From contig JAINUG010000227.1 of assembly GCA_029706075.1 (NCBI GenBank), positions 741,501 to 805,500 of the forward strand: a stretch of DNA of 64,000 nt. The letters run 5' to 3'. The stretch comes from Aldrovandia affinis. Taxonomy: Eukaryota > Chordata > Actinopteri > Notacanthiformes > Halosauridae. Position numbers and translations under genes: made by a program. The stretch's first letter is position 1, and every line of letters begins with the position of its first letter. Positions 41,400-64,000 of the stretch are shown here, piece after piece. The notes below the pieces were generated by a model. That model searched no databases. It had not been told where the DNA came from and saw nothing but the letters and a program-made list of their open reading frames with translations.

Positions 41400-43730
41400 C
41401 TTTTGGTCTTTCCTGATAAAAGCAAACGTTTCTTTCTGCGAAGCGCAGTAATTGTAACTTTGTTCCCTCAAGAGTTCCTCAGAGTCCCATTGCCTCTGTC
41501 ATACTTTGGCTGGCGTCCCGTACCCTCCCACTCAACAAAAAAAAGTGCAACTGGATTCCACCTTCCGTGTCAGTCAGAGAAAAGGCTGTGGGGAGACGTT
41601 GATCGTGCCGAAATCCAGTTCTTTGGGAATGTTAACTTAACAGGGCGGGGAAGACAAGGCGAGCTGTTCGGGTCTTTTCTGGTAGGCTTTTGTGATCTAA
41701 AAAAGTTGAACGTTAAATGTTCTCAAAGTGGTGTACATGTGCTCTAAATACATCTGGAACCTTTTAGGAATATGTGGCACGTTTTCCATTAAAGCAACGG
41801 CGAGCTGCAAGTTTGGACTGGCGTGCGTCATTTTTCCCCTTTTTTTTTATGGTCGCACAAGTTAACCCCTGCGCGCGCTGACATACCGCATATTAAAATA
41901 CCTACCAATTGTATTAATTTGTTCGTTTACTTATTTCCATTAGAACATATTTCTCAGATATGTTGAATGTTAAGGCCCCGTGTTTTGAATACACCATCCA
42001 GACAAACCGATTTGTTTCTTTTAATATACTGCATATATACTATTTGGTATTATGACCGATGTTTGTAGAACAGTTCATTTGTCCATCTCTGTCGTATTTA
42101 AGTCATAAAATACCTAAAGTTCCTTAGCCTAATTAAATAGAGTAAGACGGTTTCAGCCATTTTTATAATATGTTCGTTATTAAATGGAAGCTAGACTCTG
42201 TCGAATTATTTTCTAATCATCACGATTTACTAACATGCGCAGTGTAAACGCATTCTAAATGCGATTAAGCTGAAATACATTTCCCTTTAGTTAGTAGCTA
42301 TATTTCATAGCCTAGGCTACTTGGTTACTTCATACCAACTATAGATTAACATGAGTGTTTTGTATTTGTGTCGTCACCTGCTATAATTTCTCATATCCTA
42401 TAGTTTTTAAATGTTATATGTGATATTGTCATTTATATAAAAATTACGGAATTCAGTCAGTTGTCTCCAGGGGCAACGTGAGGGACGAGTCAGTGGCCGA
42501 CTCCACCCGAGTCTGCCGCTTCGTCTCTGGATCAGCTACATGCGTTTTTCACATAACGGCTGGGATACGAAATGGGGTTCGGTCAACTGATCCTGAATCG
42601 GTTATTGGAGTCTCGAGGTCTTGCCTGTTCGAATCACGGTTCTCCCTAACTGTCTTCATGGAAGGGTCTGAAACAGGCCGAGCCGACTCCCCCCCCCTCC
42701 AAGCTGTTTTTGACAACAGGACATACCTGCTGGACAGAGACCGGATTGTATTTGATCGCAAGTCGACCGACCAGCTGAGGTCTCCAGTGTTCGTGTCGCA
42801 TTTGTTTCGCTGTCAGCCGTCTACCACGATTAGGTTACACTATGGGTTTGCGTGTGTTCCAACTCCTTAATTGCCGAAATAAGTTTTTAGTTTGTTGATT
42901 ATAGACGGAAGGATAAACCCATTGTCATAACCAGCCAGCATAGCCCCCTTCTCATTTTTATGAACCAAGATTCAAAGAGTCACAAAGACAATGGGACATA
43001 ATGAAGATATGATGTTATTTTTCAATGTGTTTTTTCTGTCAGTAGTTTCCCCCCCGTTGCGAGGCCAGTCGTTTTAGCACTTAGATTTCCCTTTGTTGGA
43101 TTTTATTATTCGTAATTATGAGGATGTGAATAATAGTGACACATATTTTGGAGGGAAATATTACCTATTACACAACATATTTTTCTCTGAGCAATTGTAT
43201 TTGTATAAAATAATATAATGTCACATTTTTAGTATAGCCTACAATATAGCTAATTACCTGTATTTATTATTGCCAACAACGATGTCTATCGTTGTATTAC
43301 TGCACTGATTTCTTGCGCGAACAATGGTTGTTCTTATCATGTATTAATGCACATCTTGTAAGTCGCTCTGGATAAGAGCGTCTGCCAAATGCTTAAAATG
43401 TAAATGTATAATGTTTACAGCCTTCTTTGCTCATCTTTATCAGTGGTGTGGGTAAATTTGGAAGGTAGGCTACTGTAAACAGTATAGGCTATTCAATAAA
43501 ATAAATAGGTATAATTTTAGCTTCTACGTTGATTAATATTTTTTTTAAAGAATGCCCGAATCAAGTCCCATTCACATTCGCGTTTTCCTTTTACTTTGTT
43601 TCGTTCCTCACTAGATGAGAGAAGTTCGAATCGGTTTGCTTCTTGGTGTCTGGCATACCATTCGATTTTCGGATAGTAATCTGTCTTTTCTCAAACATGT
43701 CCAGGGCGGAAGAGACACCGGGGGCAATGC
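41400..43730. other. Intergenic stretch right of the S100-like start
   Basis: No gene recognised. A 130-codon plus-strand frame at 42478-42870 has no family resemblance. A SINE-A tail remnant ('aagtcgctctggataagagc') lies at 43357-43408. Confidence 0.4.
43357..43408 (+). repeat. SINE-A / L2 tail remnant
   Basis: Only the conserved 3' tail, 'gtcgctctggataagagcgt', then TGTAAA-like repeats. Confidence 0.75.
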
Positions 43731-43741
43731 AGCCGTTTAAT

Positions 43742-43890
43742 ATATACGCCATTTAGCAGACGCTTTTATCCAAAGCGACTTACAGTAATGAATGTATACA
43801 TTTTCAGTATATGTGGCCCCAGTGGGGATTGAAGCCACAACCTAAGCGTTGCCAACGCTGTGCTCTACCAACTGAGCCACAGAGAACCGT
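43742..43890 (-). repeat. SINE-B copy (reverse)
   Basis: In reverse: tail 'gccatttagcagacgctttt', body 'aatgaatgtatacattttca', B box 'ggggattgaagccacaac' and A-box end 'ctaccaactgagccacagag'. The internal promoter boxes are partly mutated. Confidence 0.85.
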
Positions 43891-44224
43891 TTCTGCGGCA
43901 CTTTGTGGCGCAAAGCATGCAGTAGCCTATACATTGGCTTAATAATTGAGTCCGAGCGCACCACGTCTCAAATAGCGATGGGCAGAGTTCCTGTTCCGGA
44001 CGCACTGCAGTGAAACAGTGTCAGTTGCATCGTTGTTTGTAAGTGCTTAATTGCCCTGGTGTGTATACGTTACACGTAATATGATACACGTTCCCTTCAT
44101 GTCCGTCACCCGAGCTTCCCGGTATTTTTCAATATTGCATGCATTGCTCCTGTACCTTGTTGCGACCGAACCCTTCCCTGATTTTCCGGTCCGCCTCCTC
44201 CCTGTTCTTATCTCTGTTTTGTAT

Positions 44225-44345
44225 CAATGCAATACAATACAAATTGAGCTTTATTTGCATGACAAATACGACTGTGTTGCCAAAGCATAGTAGCCTACAC
44301 ATTGCATAGTAGCCTACACATAGCAATCGATAACAATACAAACAA
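44225..44345 (-). repeat. Retroelement-tail-like repeat
   Basis: 'atacaaattgagctttattt' and 'gcatgacaaatacgactgtg' followed by a short direct duplication 'agcatagtagcctacaca'. It looks like a LINE end in reverse, similar in style to the one at 7540. Family unassigned. Confidence 0.4.
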
Positions 44346-45985
44346 TAAAGTAACAATCGTATACTGCATGTTTCACATGTGCCTTACATATGCATACGCA
44401 TATACGCACATGCACAATACATGCACATACATACACATATCATTGCACACATTTTTCCCGTCTATCCACTGTCCCTCGTGACATGGCAGGGTGACACATA
44501 TTTAGCTGCCAGATTAATAGTTTTCTCATCCTCTCCTAATAGGATCTCTCTGTGACGGCTTTACCTTCGTCTCTGTAAAGTGTAAACTGCTGGAGGTGCT
44601 GAATGGTGGTTTATAAAAGTTCACAAAGAAAAAAACATTTGATCGACCAATCACCTGACAGGCGCGCGAAAACAAATCTATCAACGTAGCTAGCAACGCA
44701 AGCAATCAAGCGAGTTAGCGAGATAGCTATCATGAAGTAAGCATTGATTGACAGCTGTTGTGCTTTTATTTATTCAAAATGTCTCAAAAACGAATGAGCG
44801 AATTCTTCCAAAAGGCTTGCTTTCGGATCTCAGCACCCCTCAATCAAAACATCATCCGGCGCCTCTGTTGACTTGATTTGTTTTTTTTTCAGATTTTGAA
44901 TCTGATGACGGACCAAAAATAAGTATTACTTGTAAAAAGTTGATGGACCTGAATGGATCAAACAGTGTCGAATGGGGAGCCACTGAAAAGTAACGGGTTA
45001 TATAGGGTTAAAAAGTAATATAGGGTTTGGCACGCCCTGGAATAAAGCATAACCACGAGACGTATTCGATTAAAAAAACGTGACAGCATAACACAATATC
45101 TTAAATCTAGGTGTAAGAATTTGAAGGTTTGCCGATTTCAATGTAAATACAAAGGTATATGTATATACAGTATATGTGTGTGTGTGTGTGTGTAGGTGGT
45201 ATAGAAAGAAACTAAAGATATTACAGGTCGAGGTCGAATCGAGAAACACGATGCAACAATTATCTGCACTGTCGTTTTCCTTCCACAAGAGGGCAGAGCG
45301 CTCGTCAGAACGCCTGCAAGAACATACAGCTCTAGCAGTCAAAAGCCGCGCAGTTTAGATAAGGGGAATCCCGGCGGTGGGCGTGGCTTTATAAACAGAC
45401 CCAGAGGAATTTATTAGTCAGTTCCTCTCGAAGATGTTGATATCGCTCTTCCTCTGACTGTCCACAAAGATCTTCAAGCTGGGGCCACGTCGCGAGCACC
45501 GTTGCGGTCAAAAAAAGTGACGCATTGCGACTGTGGACAGCGATGGCAGGAGTCATAGTTGTGCTATTCGTTTTCCATAAAATTGGTTGATTCACTGTGG
45601 CTACACCAATCATGTCCCTCCACTGAGTGCACAGTAAATCACTGCCTTGATCCACACACTAAATACAATACAAACCCAATGCCAATAGGGCTACAGTATG
45701 TGTTGTTTTTTTTTTCTTCCCTCTACGCATATTTGCTCCCACAAAATGTGAAACAGCAGACAGAAATACAAGGTTTATCATTTGTTTCTAGCTGTGTTTA
45801 CATTTAATCGCAGCCTTGGGAAGCTAATAACTCATTATTGAGTTTCGATCAATGATGTTCATCATATTAGTTTATTTGATATATGCTTGATGTTTGTAAG
45901 ACTATTGCAAAGACATCCATGTCATTGTATTGAGGATAGTAAACAAAATTATTTGGTTACGGCAAGTCGGAAACCATTCATGTCA
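44346..45985. other. Intergenic stretch, nothing recognised
   Basis: A short (TG)n occurs at 45174-45194. The open frames here have no family resemblance. Confidence 0.4.
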
Positions 45986-45989
45986 GTGA

Positions 45990-46500
45990 TTTTTTAAATA
46001 ATTATTTAGCCATAACTCTACATTGCAGAACAATAATTGGGCCCAATGACTCCCATGAGATGGCTGCCCATACCATAACAGATCCACCACCATGTTTAAC
46101 TGGGACAGGCAATGTGGGTGGAAGGCTTCCCTTGGCTTTCTCCAAACATAAACCCGTCCAGATGTAAGAAAAAGAGTGAAAGACTCATCAGACCACATTA
46201 CTTTCCTCCAGTACCAGGAAGTCCAGGTTTTGTGCTCATTACACCAGGTTATCTGTTGTTGGGCACTGGCCTTGGTTACAAGCAGTTTCTGAATGGCAGC
46301 CCCACCATAAAGATCAGCTTTGTGAAGCTCAGTTGAGTCACGGGGGTGTAGATCCAGTTCTGTGATCATTGTTTGCCATTGTTTTGTGGTTTTTGGCAAT
46401 GGATCGCTGTTCCTCTTTTCTGATGCAGCGTTTTTACTTGCTTGGCATACACCATCACCATTTTAGTAAAGTTTCCCTTGAAACATTAAATCATTTTACA
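45990..46500 (-). mobile_element. Tc1-like transposase fragment
   Basis: The minus strand encodes 'WYWRKVMWSDESFTLFLTSG', the catalytic-Asp strand of Tc1 transposases, plus 'VYVWRKPREAFHP'. The helix-turn-helix and C-terminal parts are absent or decayed. A pseudogene fragment. Confidence 0.75.
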
Positions 46501-47040
46501 GTTTCTGTGATGGATCTCTCATGTTGCTTTAGATGACCACAGGAGTTGCCCGCAGGCCTGTTCTAAAAATAACACAACTCACCAGTGAGCTGCGTCTAAA
46601 AGTGTTGAATATTGATATTATCTGTTTCCCACCTTGTTAAGTCATTGTTGGTAATTATTGTGAGAAATCATTAACGTGATCAGTGTCTTCACATCGATGA
46701 GTATCATTTATCATTAATAATAATATATAACTAAAGGCAAACTGAGCAAATTTGTTATTTCAGAAGAGTGTATCAAATTGGTAGCCCACGTATGACTCAG
46801 TACCCATGAAGTAGCTCTCAGTTTCAAAAAGGTTTGATTTTAGACAAACACTAAAGCGTTGATTTTAAAACGTCTTTTATAGGAGAAACATATTGGTAAT
46901 TAGTATTGACATTAATATCAAACACATGCGTAGATTTTTAATTGTGATGTAGTAACTTACGAGACCTTTTTCATTGAGTGTTTCCATGACTTTTTCCACC
47001 CCCTGTATGTCATGCACCACAAGCAGTGTGCTTGATGACG

Positions 47041-47268
47041 GTTGTGCAGTGTAGTATAGTGGTTAGGGAACCGGGTTTGTAACGCAGAGGTTGCAGGTTC
47101 AGGTCCCAGGTGGGCACACTGCCATCGTACCCTGGAGCATAGGCACTCAACCTGAATCGCTTCAGTAAATATCCAGCTGTATGGATGGATTGTTTGTAAG
47201 GAAACGAGAACTGTGCAAGTTGCTCTGGATAAGAGACTAAAATGGCTGAATGCCTAAAATGTAAATGC
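47041..47268 (+). repeat. SINE-A, near full-length copy
   Basis: A-box ('gtatagtggttagggaaccg'), B-box ('gcaggttcaggtcccag') and the 'caacctgaatcgcttcagta' body; the tail 'gttgctctggataagag' is partly decayed. Confidence 0.8.
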
Positions 47269-47664
47269 AGGTTCTCTGATATTTGTAGTGTGGATATGTG
47301 ACGTGATGCAGCTGGTAGGCGGGCCCCAGAGGCATTTCTGGTTTTTGTTCCACTGTAGGGAAATTTTATAAGACATGTACCGTATGACATTTGAGTAAAT
47401 TAAAATGGATTTGATTAATTATTGCTTCCATATTATGAGGTCAATCGTATCACGTTGAACCTCCGCTTTTCTTTGCAGCGATTTGGGGAAGATGATCAGG
47501 ACAAACAATACAATTGACATTAAGTAAGTACAGACAACATATGTCGCGGACATTGTGTTTGCTCCTGTCCCTATAACAGCCATATAGGAGTCGAAGGGCT
47601 TCACCTCTAGACCCACATCATAGACACTATTCCATGGCGAGCCTGGTACCCCAAGATTTCAAGA

Positions 47665-47875
47665 CTTGAAGCATTCGCTGTCTGTCTACAGTACAGCTAC
47701 CTGGAACATTCTAAGTCTAATCGAAGTTCAGTGGCATCAGAACTTAGAGCATTCGCTGCCGGCATATGCAGCTACTAAGATCATTCTAAGTTCTATAGAG
47801 TAATGTTATCGGGACTCGGAGCATTCACTGTCTGTACACAGAACAGCTACTGGAGACATTCCAAGCCCGCTACCC
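47665..47875 (+). repeat. Three-copy minisatellite, unit about 72-78 bp
   Basis: 'agcattcgctgtctg', 'gagcattcgctgccgg' and 'gagcattcactgtctg' mark three successive units, each continuing through 'cagctac' and 'cattctaag'-like segments. Diverged; no coding meaning. Confidence 0.75.
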
Positions 47876-48469
47876 AAGATACGATGCAGGACTGACTTGT
47901 CAGCGCAGAGGGACTAATGCCGGAACAGTCCTTGTGGCCTCGCTCCCGGCTTGTTACACCTTCCCTTTCTAGCACTAAAGGGGAAGAAGAAGACATAGGT
48001 TGAAATGATGATTTGCACACTTATTTCAACCTTAGCAAAATCTCACAAAACAGACATTACACAATACATACCAGAGAACATACAAGACAAGGCAGTATAA
48101 TATATTCCCCAAACATACAAAACTAGAACGCAGAGCACCCGGAGCCTTCGTTAAGAGAATTAACTCCCCGAGCTGGAATTGAATATTCCTTTTATACACC
48201 TCTGACCAGCCTAGACATTATTTCACCTTTTGGTTGTTCCAAAAATAATTGTTTAAATGACAGGACCAGCTGCACACCTTCAGAATAACATTTCTTTCCC
48301 ATATTCCGTATTTGGCCTGACGTGCCAGATTGCAGGTTTACAGGGCTAGCGGAATAGTGAGTGCCCCCTACTGTGAGGGAACGATTGAATATAAGTGTTA
48401 GATGACCATCCCAATCTTCCTTTTGGTGGCCATAAAACAATTTTCGGTGGCCAGAAGACTGTTTTCTTC

Positions 48470-48895
48470 TCAGGCCAGCCATCTTTTATGGGGGGGTTGC
48501 CAATTGTACCACCGTGAAGAGACTACTCTCATCCGGAAAGAAATGCTTCACCATTGGATGAAGGTGATCACTCAGAATGGCTCTGTATTTATTGCCATTT
48601 ACCAAAGAGGTTGAGTGGACCCAAACTATGTCAGGAAATTGCACCCCACACCGTAACAGAGCCACCAGAACCCTTAAATTACTCAATGTTTCCTTTATTT
48701 TTATATACATCATTATATATAGTGATGTGTCCTGGTCAAATTCCCACAAAAACTGTCTCTCGACCTCTGGCCACCTAATCATCCCCCTACATCTGATTGG
48801 CTGCACAGTTCACATTCCCTACCCACCTTGATTCCAGGTTGTCGCTGCAAAAGAGAATTCAACTCTCAGTTGAACCTACCTGGTTAAATAAAGGA
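48470..48895 (-). mobile_element. Tc1-like element fragment
   Basis: The minus strand encodes 'GNKYRAILSDHLHPMVKHFF', the region following the catalytic strand in one fish Tc1 group, then 'PDESSLF'. It is interrupted by frame changes. At the right edge is 'cctggttaaataaaggatca', a common fish repeat tail. Confidence 0.65.
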
Positions 48896-48899
48896 TCAA

Positions 48900-49926
48900 T
48901 ATATATGGAATTAAACACAAAATAACAATAATAACATTTTTGTAAGAAATAATAAAAATTTTCATTAGAGAACAGAGAAGCATCTCACATTGGTACTCTA
49001 CAAGTTTCCCTTTCCTAATTTATAATGACAGTTTAGCTTTTTCACTAATTTTGGATGGGCTGCTTCCAGTTTTCAATTTTGGACATTTTGTTTGTTTTGT
49101 GAACTAACAATTTAGACAATCTCCAGCAGATGTTCTGTGTATTTTTTATATCTCATGTCTGTTTGTCTCTGTATGTCTTTATTAAAAAGAAAAACTAAAC
49201 AAAAACAGGGACAGGCCTGGGAAGAAAAGCCTCACAAACACCAGTTGTTTGAAATGATGAATTTATGAAATAAGATTATGGAATACAACCCATGAAGTGA
49301 CAACAGGGGAATTTGAGAGGAGAAGAGGGAACGGAAGACATACACGGGGAAGACGCGCACACACACACACACACACACAGTGGACAAACACACAAGTGGG
49401 GTGCGTCCAACTGCATTGGTTTCAAGGACACAAAACACACAGTGTCACATGACAAGGATAAACTGTGATGTGCAATAGTTCTGTTTTGATTGGTTATGAG
49501 TAGCTCACAGTATGTGATTCATGTATATTGAGCATGGCTATGGGTATTAAACTCATGTAAGAATCTGAGAAATGAGGGCCCATGTTTTGAGGAATGTGTC
49601 AATATTGTTGTGTGCAGTGATATCTCCCCCACCTATGTTTGCTGTGTTCTGTCAATAGATTAAGCCATTGAGATTCAGATGACATATTTATATATCATAC
49701 AACAAAGGGAAGAGGGAAAAAGGATGCAAAAAAATATAATTTCATATTTCAATAAATTGTCTCCAGAAATGTTGTAATGCTTATTGGCGAGGCCTGATGG
49801 TGGGCGGGAGGTCTGGAAGAAATTATTTTGCGGTTTTGTGTGTGTTCATTTGTTTGTATTGTTTGTGTATGAACAACATTACTGTTTTGATACAACCCTA
49901 AATAACAATAACAATATATATATACA

Positions 49927-49962
<36 letters not shown>

Positions 49963-49990
49963 CTAATCTCCCCTACGCCTGTCGTCTACG
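48900..49990. other. Intergenic stretch before the ADAM15-like gene
   Basis: No gene recognised. Short CA (49358-49378) and TG (49931-49957) microsatellites. Confidence 0.45.
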
Positions 49991-50552
49991 TAGTATGTAC
50001 TACTGTACATGGAAACAAGACACCAAGACAATCCGGGCAGCGAACAGTTAACATCTAAAGAAAACCTCTTCGCTTTGCTTCTTAGGATTACACCATCGCT
50101 GCGAACTGTGATCCTCCGCCAAACGCAACTCCGTTAGCGCTCGGCAGACGCCGTAGTTGAACTAGCGGGCACAGGACACTTCATGCACACGAGACGACAA
50201 ACCAGTAGCGCAACGACAGCCGACTAGTATAAGATGCGCCAATAACTGCAGTCATTCGGCCATCAAGTTAAACAGAAGTAGTAACGTAACGCCAGCTCTC
50301 TGAAACGCGCGTGTTGTTTAACCGAATTAGCCACTTTAAACGGGGCGGCTGTCTTGTTTGTTGTTGTTTTTAAGTTGGCTCATGCAGGACTAGACCAGAG
50401 GCACCTGCTCAGGGCGATGTGTTTCTACGTAGCTACTCGTATTTACTGCATGCTTGTCGGACTCTCGTTCTTGCATTTTACATTCATTTAAATATATTCT
50501 CAATAGATATTGTGCCTCTGCCGTTCGCTGTTAGTGCGCATTCATCGGCGAA

Positions 50553-50670
50553 ATGAACCTGCTTGCCTCATCTAACTGCAGATTGATACATCGAGCAGCT
50601 GCTACTAGTTTGAACAAGAACATTTTATGCTCGTACCAAGGAGATTGGCATTTACTAGCCTAATGAAAGC

Positions 50671-50674
<4 letters not shown>
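50553..50674 (+). promoter_or_regulatory. Two upstream ORFs chained to the ADAM15-like start
   Basis: Upstream ORF 1 (50553-50663, 36 codons) stops at TAA; its last A is the first base of the ATG of upstream ORF 2 (50663-50674, M-K-A-stop). The TGA of ORF 2 overlaps the main ATG at 50671 as ATGA. If this region is in the mRNA leader, translation of the main frame would depend on leaky scanning or reinitiation. Confidence 0.4.
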
Positions 50675-62473
<11,799 letters not shown>

Positions 62474-62637
62474 GTAAGTGCCATTCAAATGTCTGCTAAG
62501 ATGAAGACGCAGTATCACATACAGCACATACCTGTCCTACACTGGCTAACACCAGGGTGTACTGGTCTACGGCCCCCTGGGGGTATGTGGGGGTACTGCA
62601 GAGGGTCCATGGCAAGACTTAATATATACAGTATATA

Positions 62638-63384
62638 CACTACCGGTCAAAGGTTTTAGAACACCCCCATTTTCCAGTTTTTGCTGAAATTTAAGCAGTT
62701 CAAGTCCAGTGAATGACCTGAAATGGTACAAAGGTAAGCGGTAAACTGCCAGAGGTAAAATAAAAAAAAGTTACCAAAAACTGAAAAATTTCAAGGTCAG
62801 AGTTATAAAAAAAGGCCCCTTTCAGGGAACAAGTAATGAGTTAACATGGGTTAACAGTCACTCTGTGCAAGTTGCCGCCTCTGGATCCAGCAAAAGAGCC
62901 CCAGACCATCACGCTTCCTCCTCCATGTTTGACAGTTGGTGTCACACACTGAGGAACCATCCTTTCGCCTACTCGACGGCATACAAAAACCTTTAAAAAT
63001 GTCAAGATTTTGGTCCATAAGATCTTCTTCTGGCAGTGCTTGATGGCCCAGGCAGCCTCTTTTTCTTATTTTGCCATCCAATGGCAGTGACCTGTGATGG
63101 TCTTCTCTTCCAGTTGAAACTAAGACTTCCTTACTTCTACCAGTGTTTTTCTTATTTTCCATATTACGCAAACTGACAGCTCAAAGTCTTCTGATTTTCT
63201 CTTCACAGTTGAAACTTTTTAAGACTTCCTTACATCATTTTTCAGGTAACCTAAACTTTTTTAAAACCTCTGGCAGTTTACTGCTTACCTTTGTACCATT
63301 TCAGGTTATTTACTGGACTTGAACTGCTTACATTTCAGTAAAAACTGGAAAATGGGGGTGTTCTAAAACCTTTGACCGGTAGTG
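62638..63384 (-). mobile_element. Internally deleted Tc1-family transposon, 747 bp
   Basis: Inverted terminal repeats of roughly 110 bases (CACTACCGGTCAAAGG... at the left, ...CCTTTGACCGGTAGTG at the right) with TA on both sides. The minus strand between them has a decayed transposase remnant ('MDQNLDIFKGFCMPSSRRKD', 'RRKRDGLGLFCWIQRRQLAQ'). Cannot move by itself. Confidence 0.9.
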
Positions 63385-63389
63385 TATAT

Positions 63390-64000
63390 TTTTATAAAAA
63401 CATATTAAAATGCATACCAAAAGGAAATTGACTTTGAATAAGCAAAACTATACTAGGGGGTCCCTGGACTTGCCCTTTTCCCAGGTGGGGGTCCCTGGGT
63501 AAGTAACAATTCAGGACCCCCTCCCTGAGTCCTGAGCTCTAGTTATTTTAACATGAAAGGAAAACAGATTAAGAAAAACCTCTGGAGTAAGGGAACAGGG
63601 AGTCCATATTGGGTAATGGTTTATGGCTTCGGGGAGATTTAAACACTGGTGACATAAAGCTTGTTGTGTTCTGCTGAAGAAAGATTGTTGTAAGGTTATG
63701 ATGGAGGTGGCCAAATAAAGCTCTTTGTCCTAATCGTGAAAAGAGGATTAGCTGATTCATGTCTGGATTCGTTAACGAACACAGAAAGGAAACAGTCCGC
63801 TACACTCGTTCAGTGCCTGACAGCGGCCTTGCTAACCGTCGCCACGCCTCCTCACACTGCCGCTGCTGGGACGTTCAGCAGAAGGCCCCATCTGTGTCTC
63901 AGGAAGCAAGCGGTGCGTGTCTCAGAGCATGTGCTGTGAAGATGTGACTCTATACAGCCTGTGATGAGAATGCCTGCTGCCTGATTCTCTCTGACACCTG
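63390..64000 (+). other. ADAM15-like intron 4, window edge
   Basis: No exon or repeat recognised. The next ADAM15-like exon must lie beyond 64000. Confidence 0.45.

Noticed and set aside
42478-42870. 130-codon plus-strand frame
   Set aside because: No family resemblance, no splice partners and no promoter evidence. Left as intergenic.
44779-44880. Possible hAT or KRAB-like start ('MSQKRMSEFFQKACF')
   Set aside because: The resemblance to hAT N-termini is short and fades quickly; no terminal repeats were found.
45389-45655. 88-codon minus-strand frame
   Set aside because: No recognisable domain or signal; likely chance.

Overview
The window is from a ray-finned fish nuclear genome. The evidence is vertebrate exon-intron structure with GT/AG sites, a fish-type TRIM (finTRIM-like) gene, a perforin gene, S100 and ADAM genes, and dense teleost-type repeats: two tRNA-derived SINE families with an L2-type tail, an L2-clade LINE, Tc1 relics, hAT MITEs, LTR remnants, long CA/GA microsatellites and minisatellites. 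The L2/SINE tail ending in TGTAA repeats resembles eel-type elements, but I cannot name the species. Nothing bacterial or viral is autonomous here.

Layout. 1-2.3 kb: a dispersed repeat running into a 48-bp minisatellite. 2.3-6.2 kb, minus: a complete six-exon TRIM E3 ligase gene of 470 codons (RING, B-box, coiled coil, PRY-SPRY) with a 27-bp minisatellite in its last intron and a tandem ISRE just upstream. 6.3-15.5 kb: no gene; a Tc1 relic with a hAT MITE nested in it, other MITEs and microsatellites. 15.5-19.3 kb, minus: a perforin gene with TATA box, 5' UTR exon, two coding exons, MACPF and C2 domains, and a single-base frame break near the C-terminus. 19.3-25.7 kb: a SINE and a 1.24-kb tandem duplication whose second copy took in a 602-bp solo LTR and a 1.08-kb L2 fragment. 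25.8-29.9 kb, plus: a gene with a signal peptide and a domain that looks like the C80 cysteine protease of large bacterial toxins (GHG and GC motifs 41 residues apart), continued in a second frame. 30-41.4 kb: an S100A13/A14-like gene on the minus strand with very long introns, one holding a solo LTR. 41.4-50.6 kb: no gene; SINE, Tc1 and minisatellite remnants. 50.7-64 kb, plus: the first four coding exons of an ADAM15-like metalloprotease, running off the right edge, with a miniature LTR element, a hAT element and Tc1 copies in its introns.

Reading together. TRIM, perforin and perhaps the toxin-protease-like gene suggest an immune-effector neighbourhood. S100 plus ADAM15 matches the human 1q21-q22 region from memory. 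Four different genes each need one extra base to read through, which suggests uncorrected single-base deletions in the assembly rather than four pseudogenes. The most unusual item is the secreted C80-like gene about 6.5 kb from perforin.
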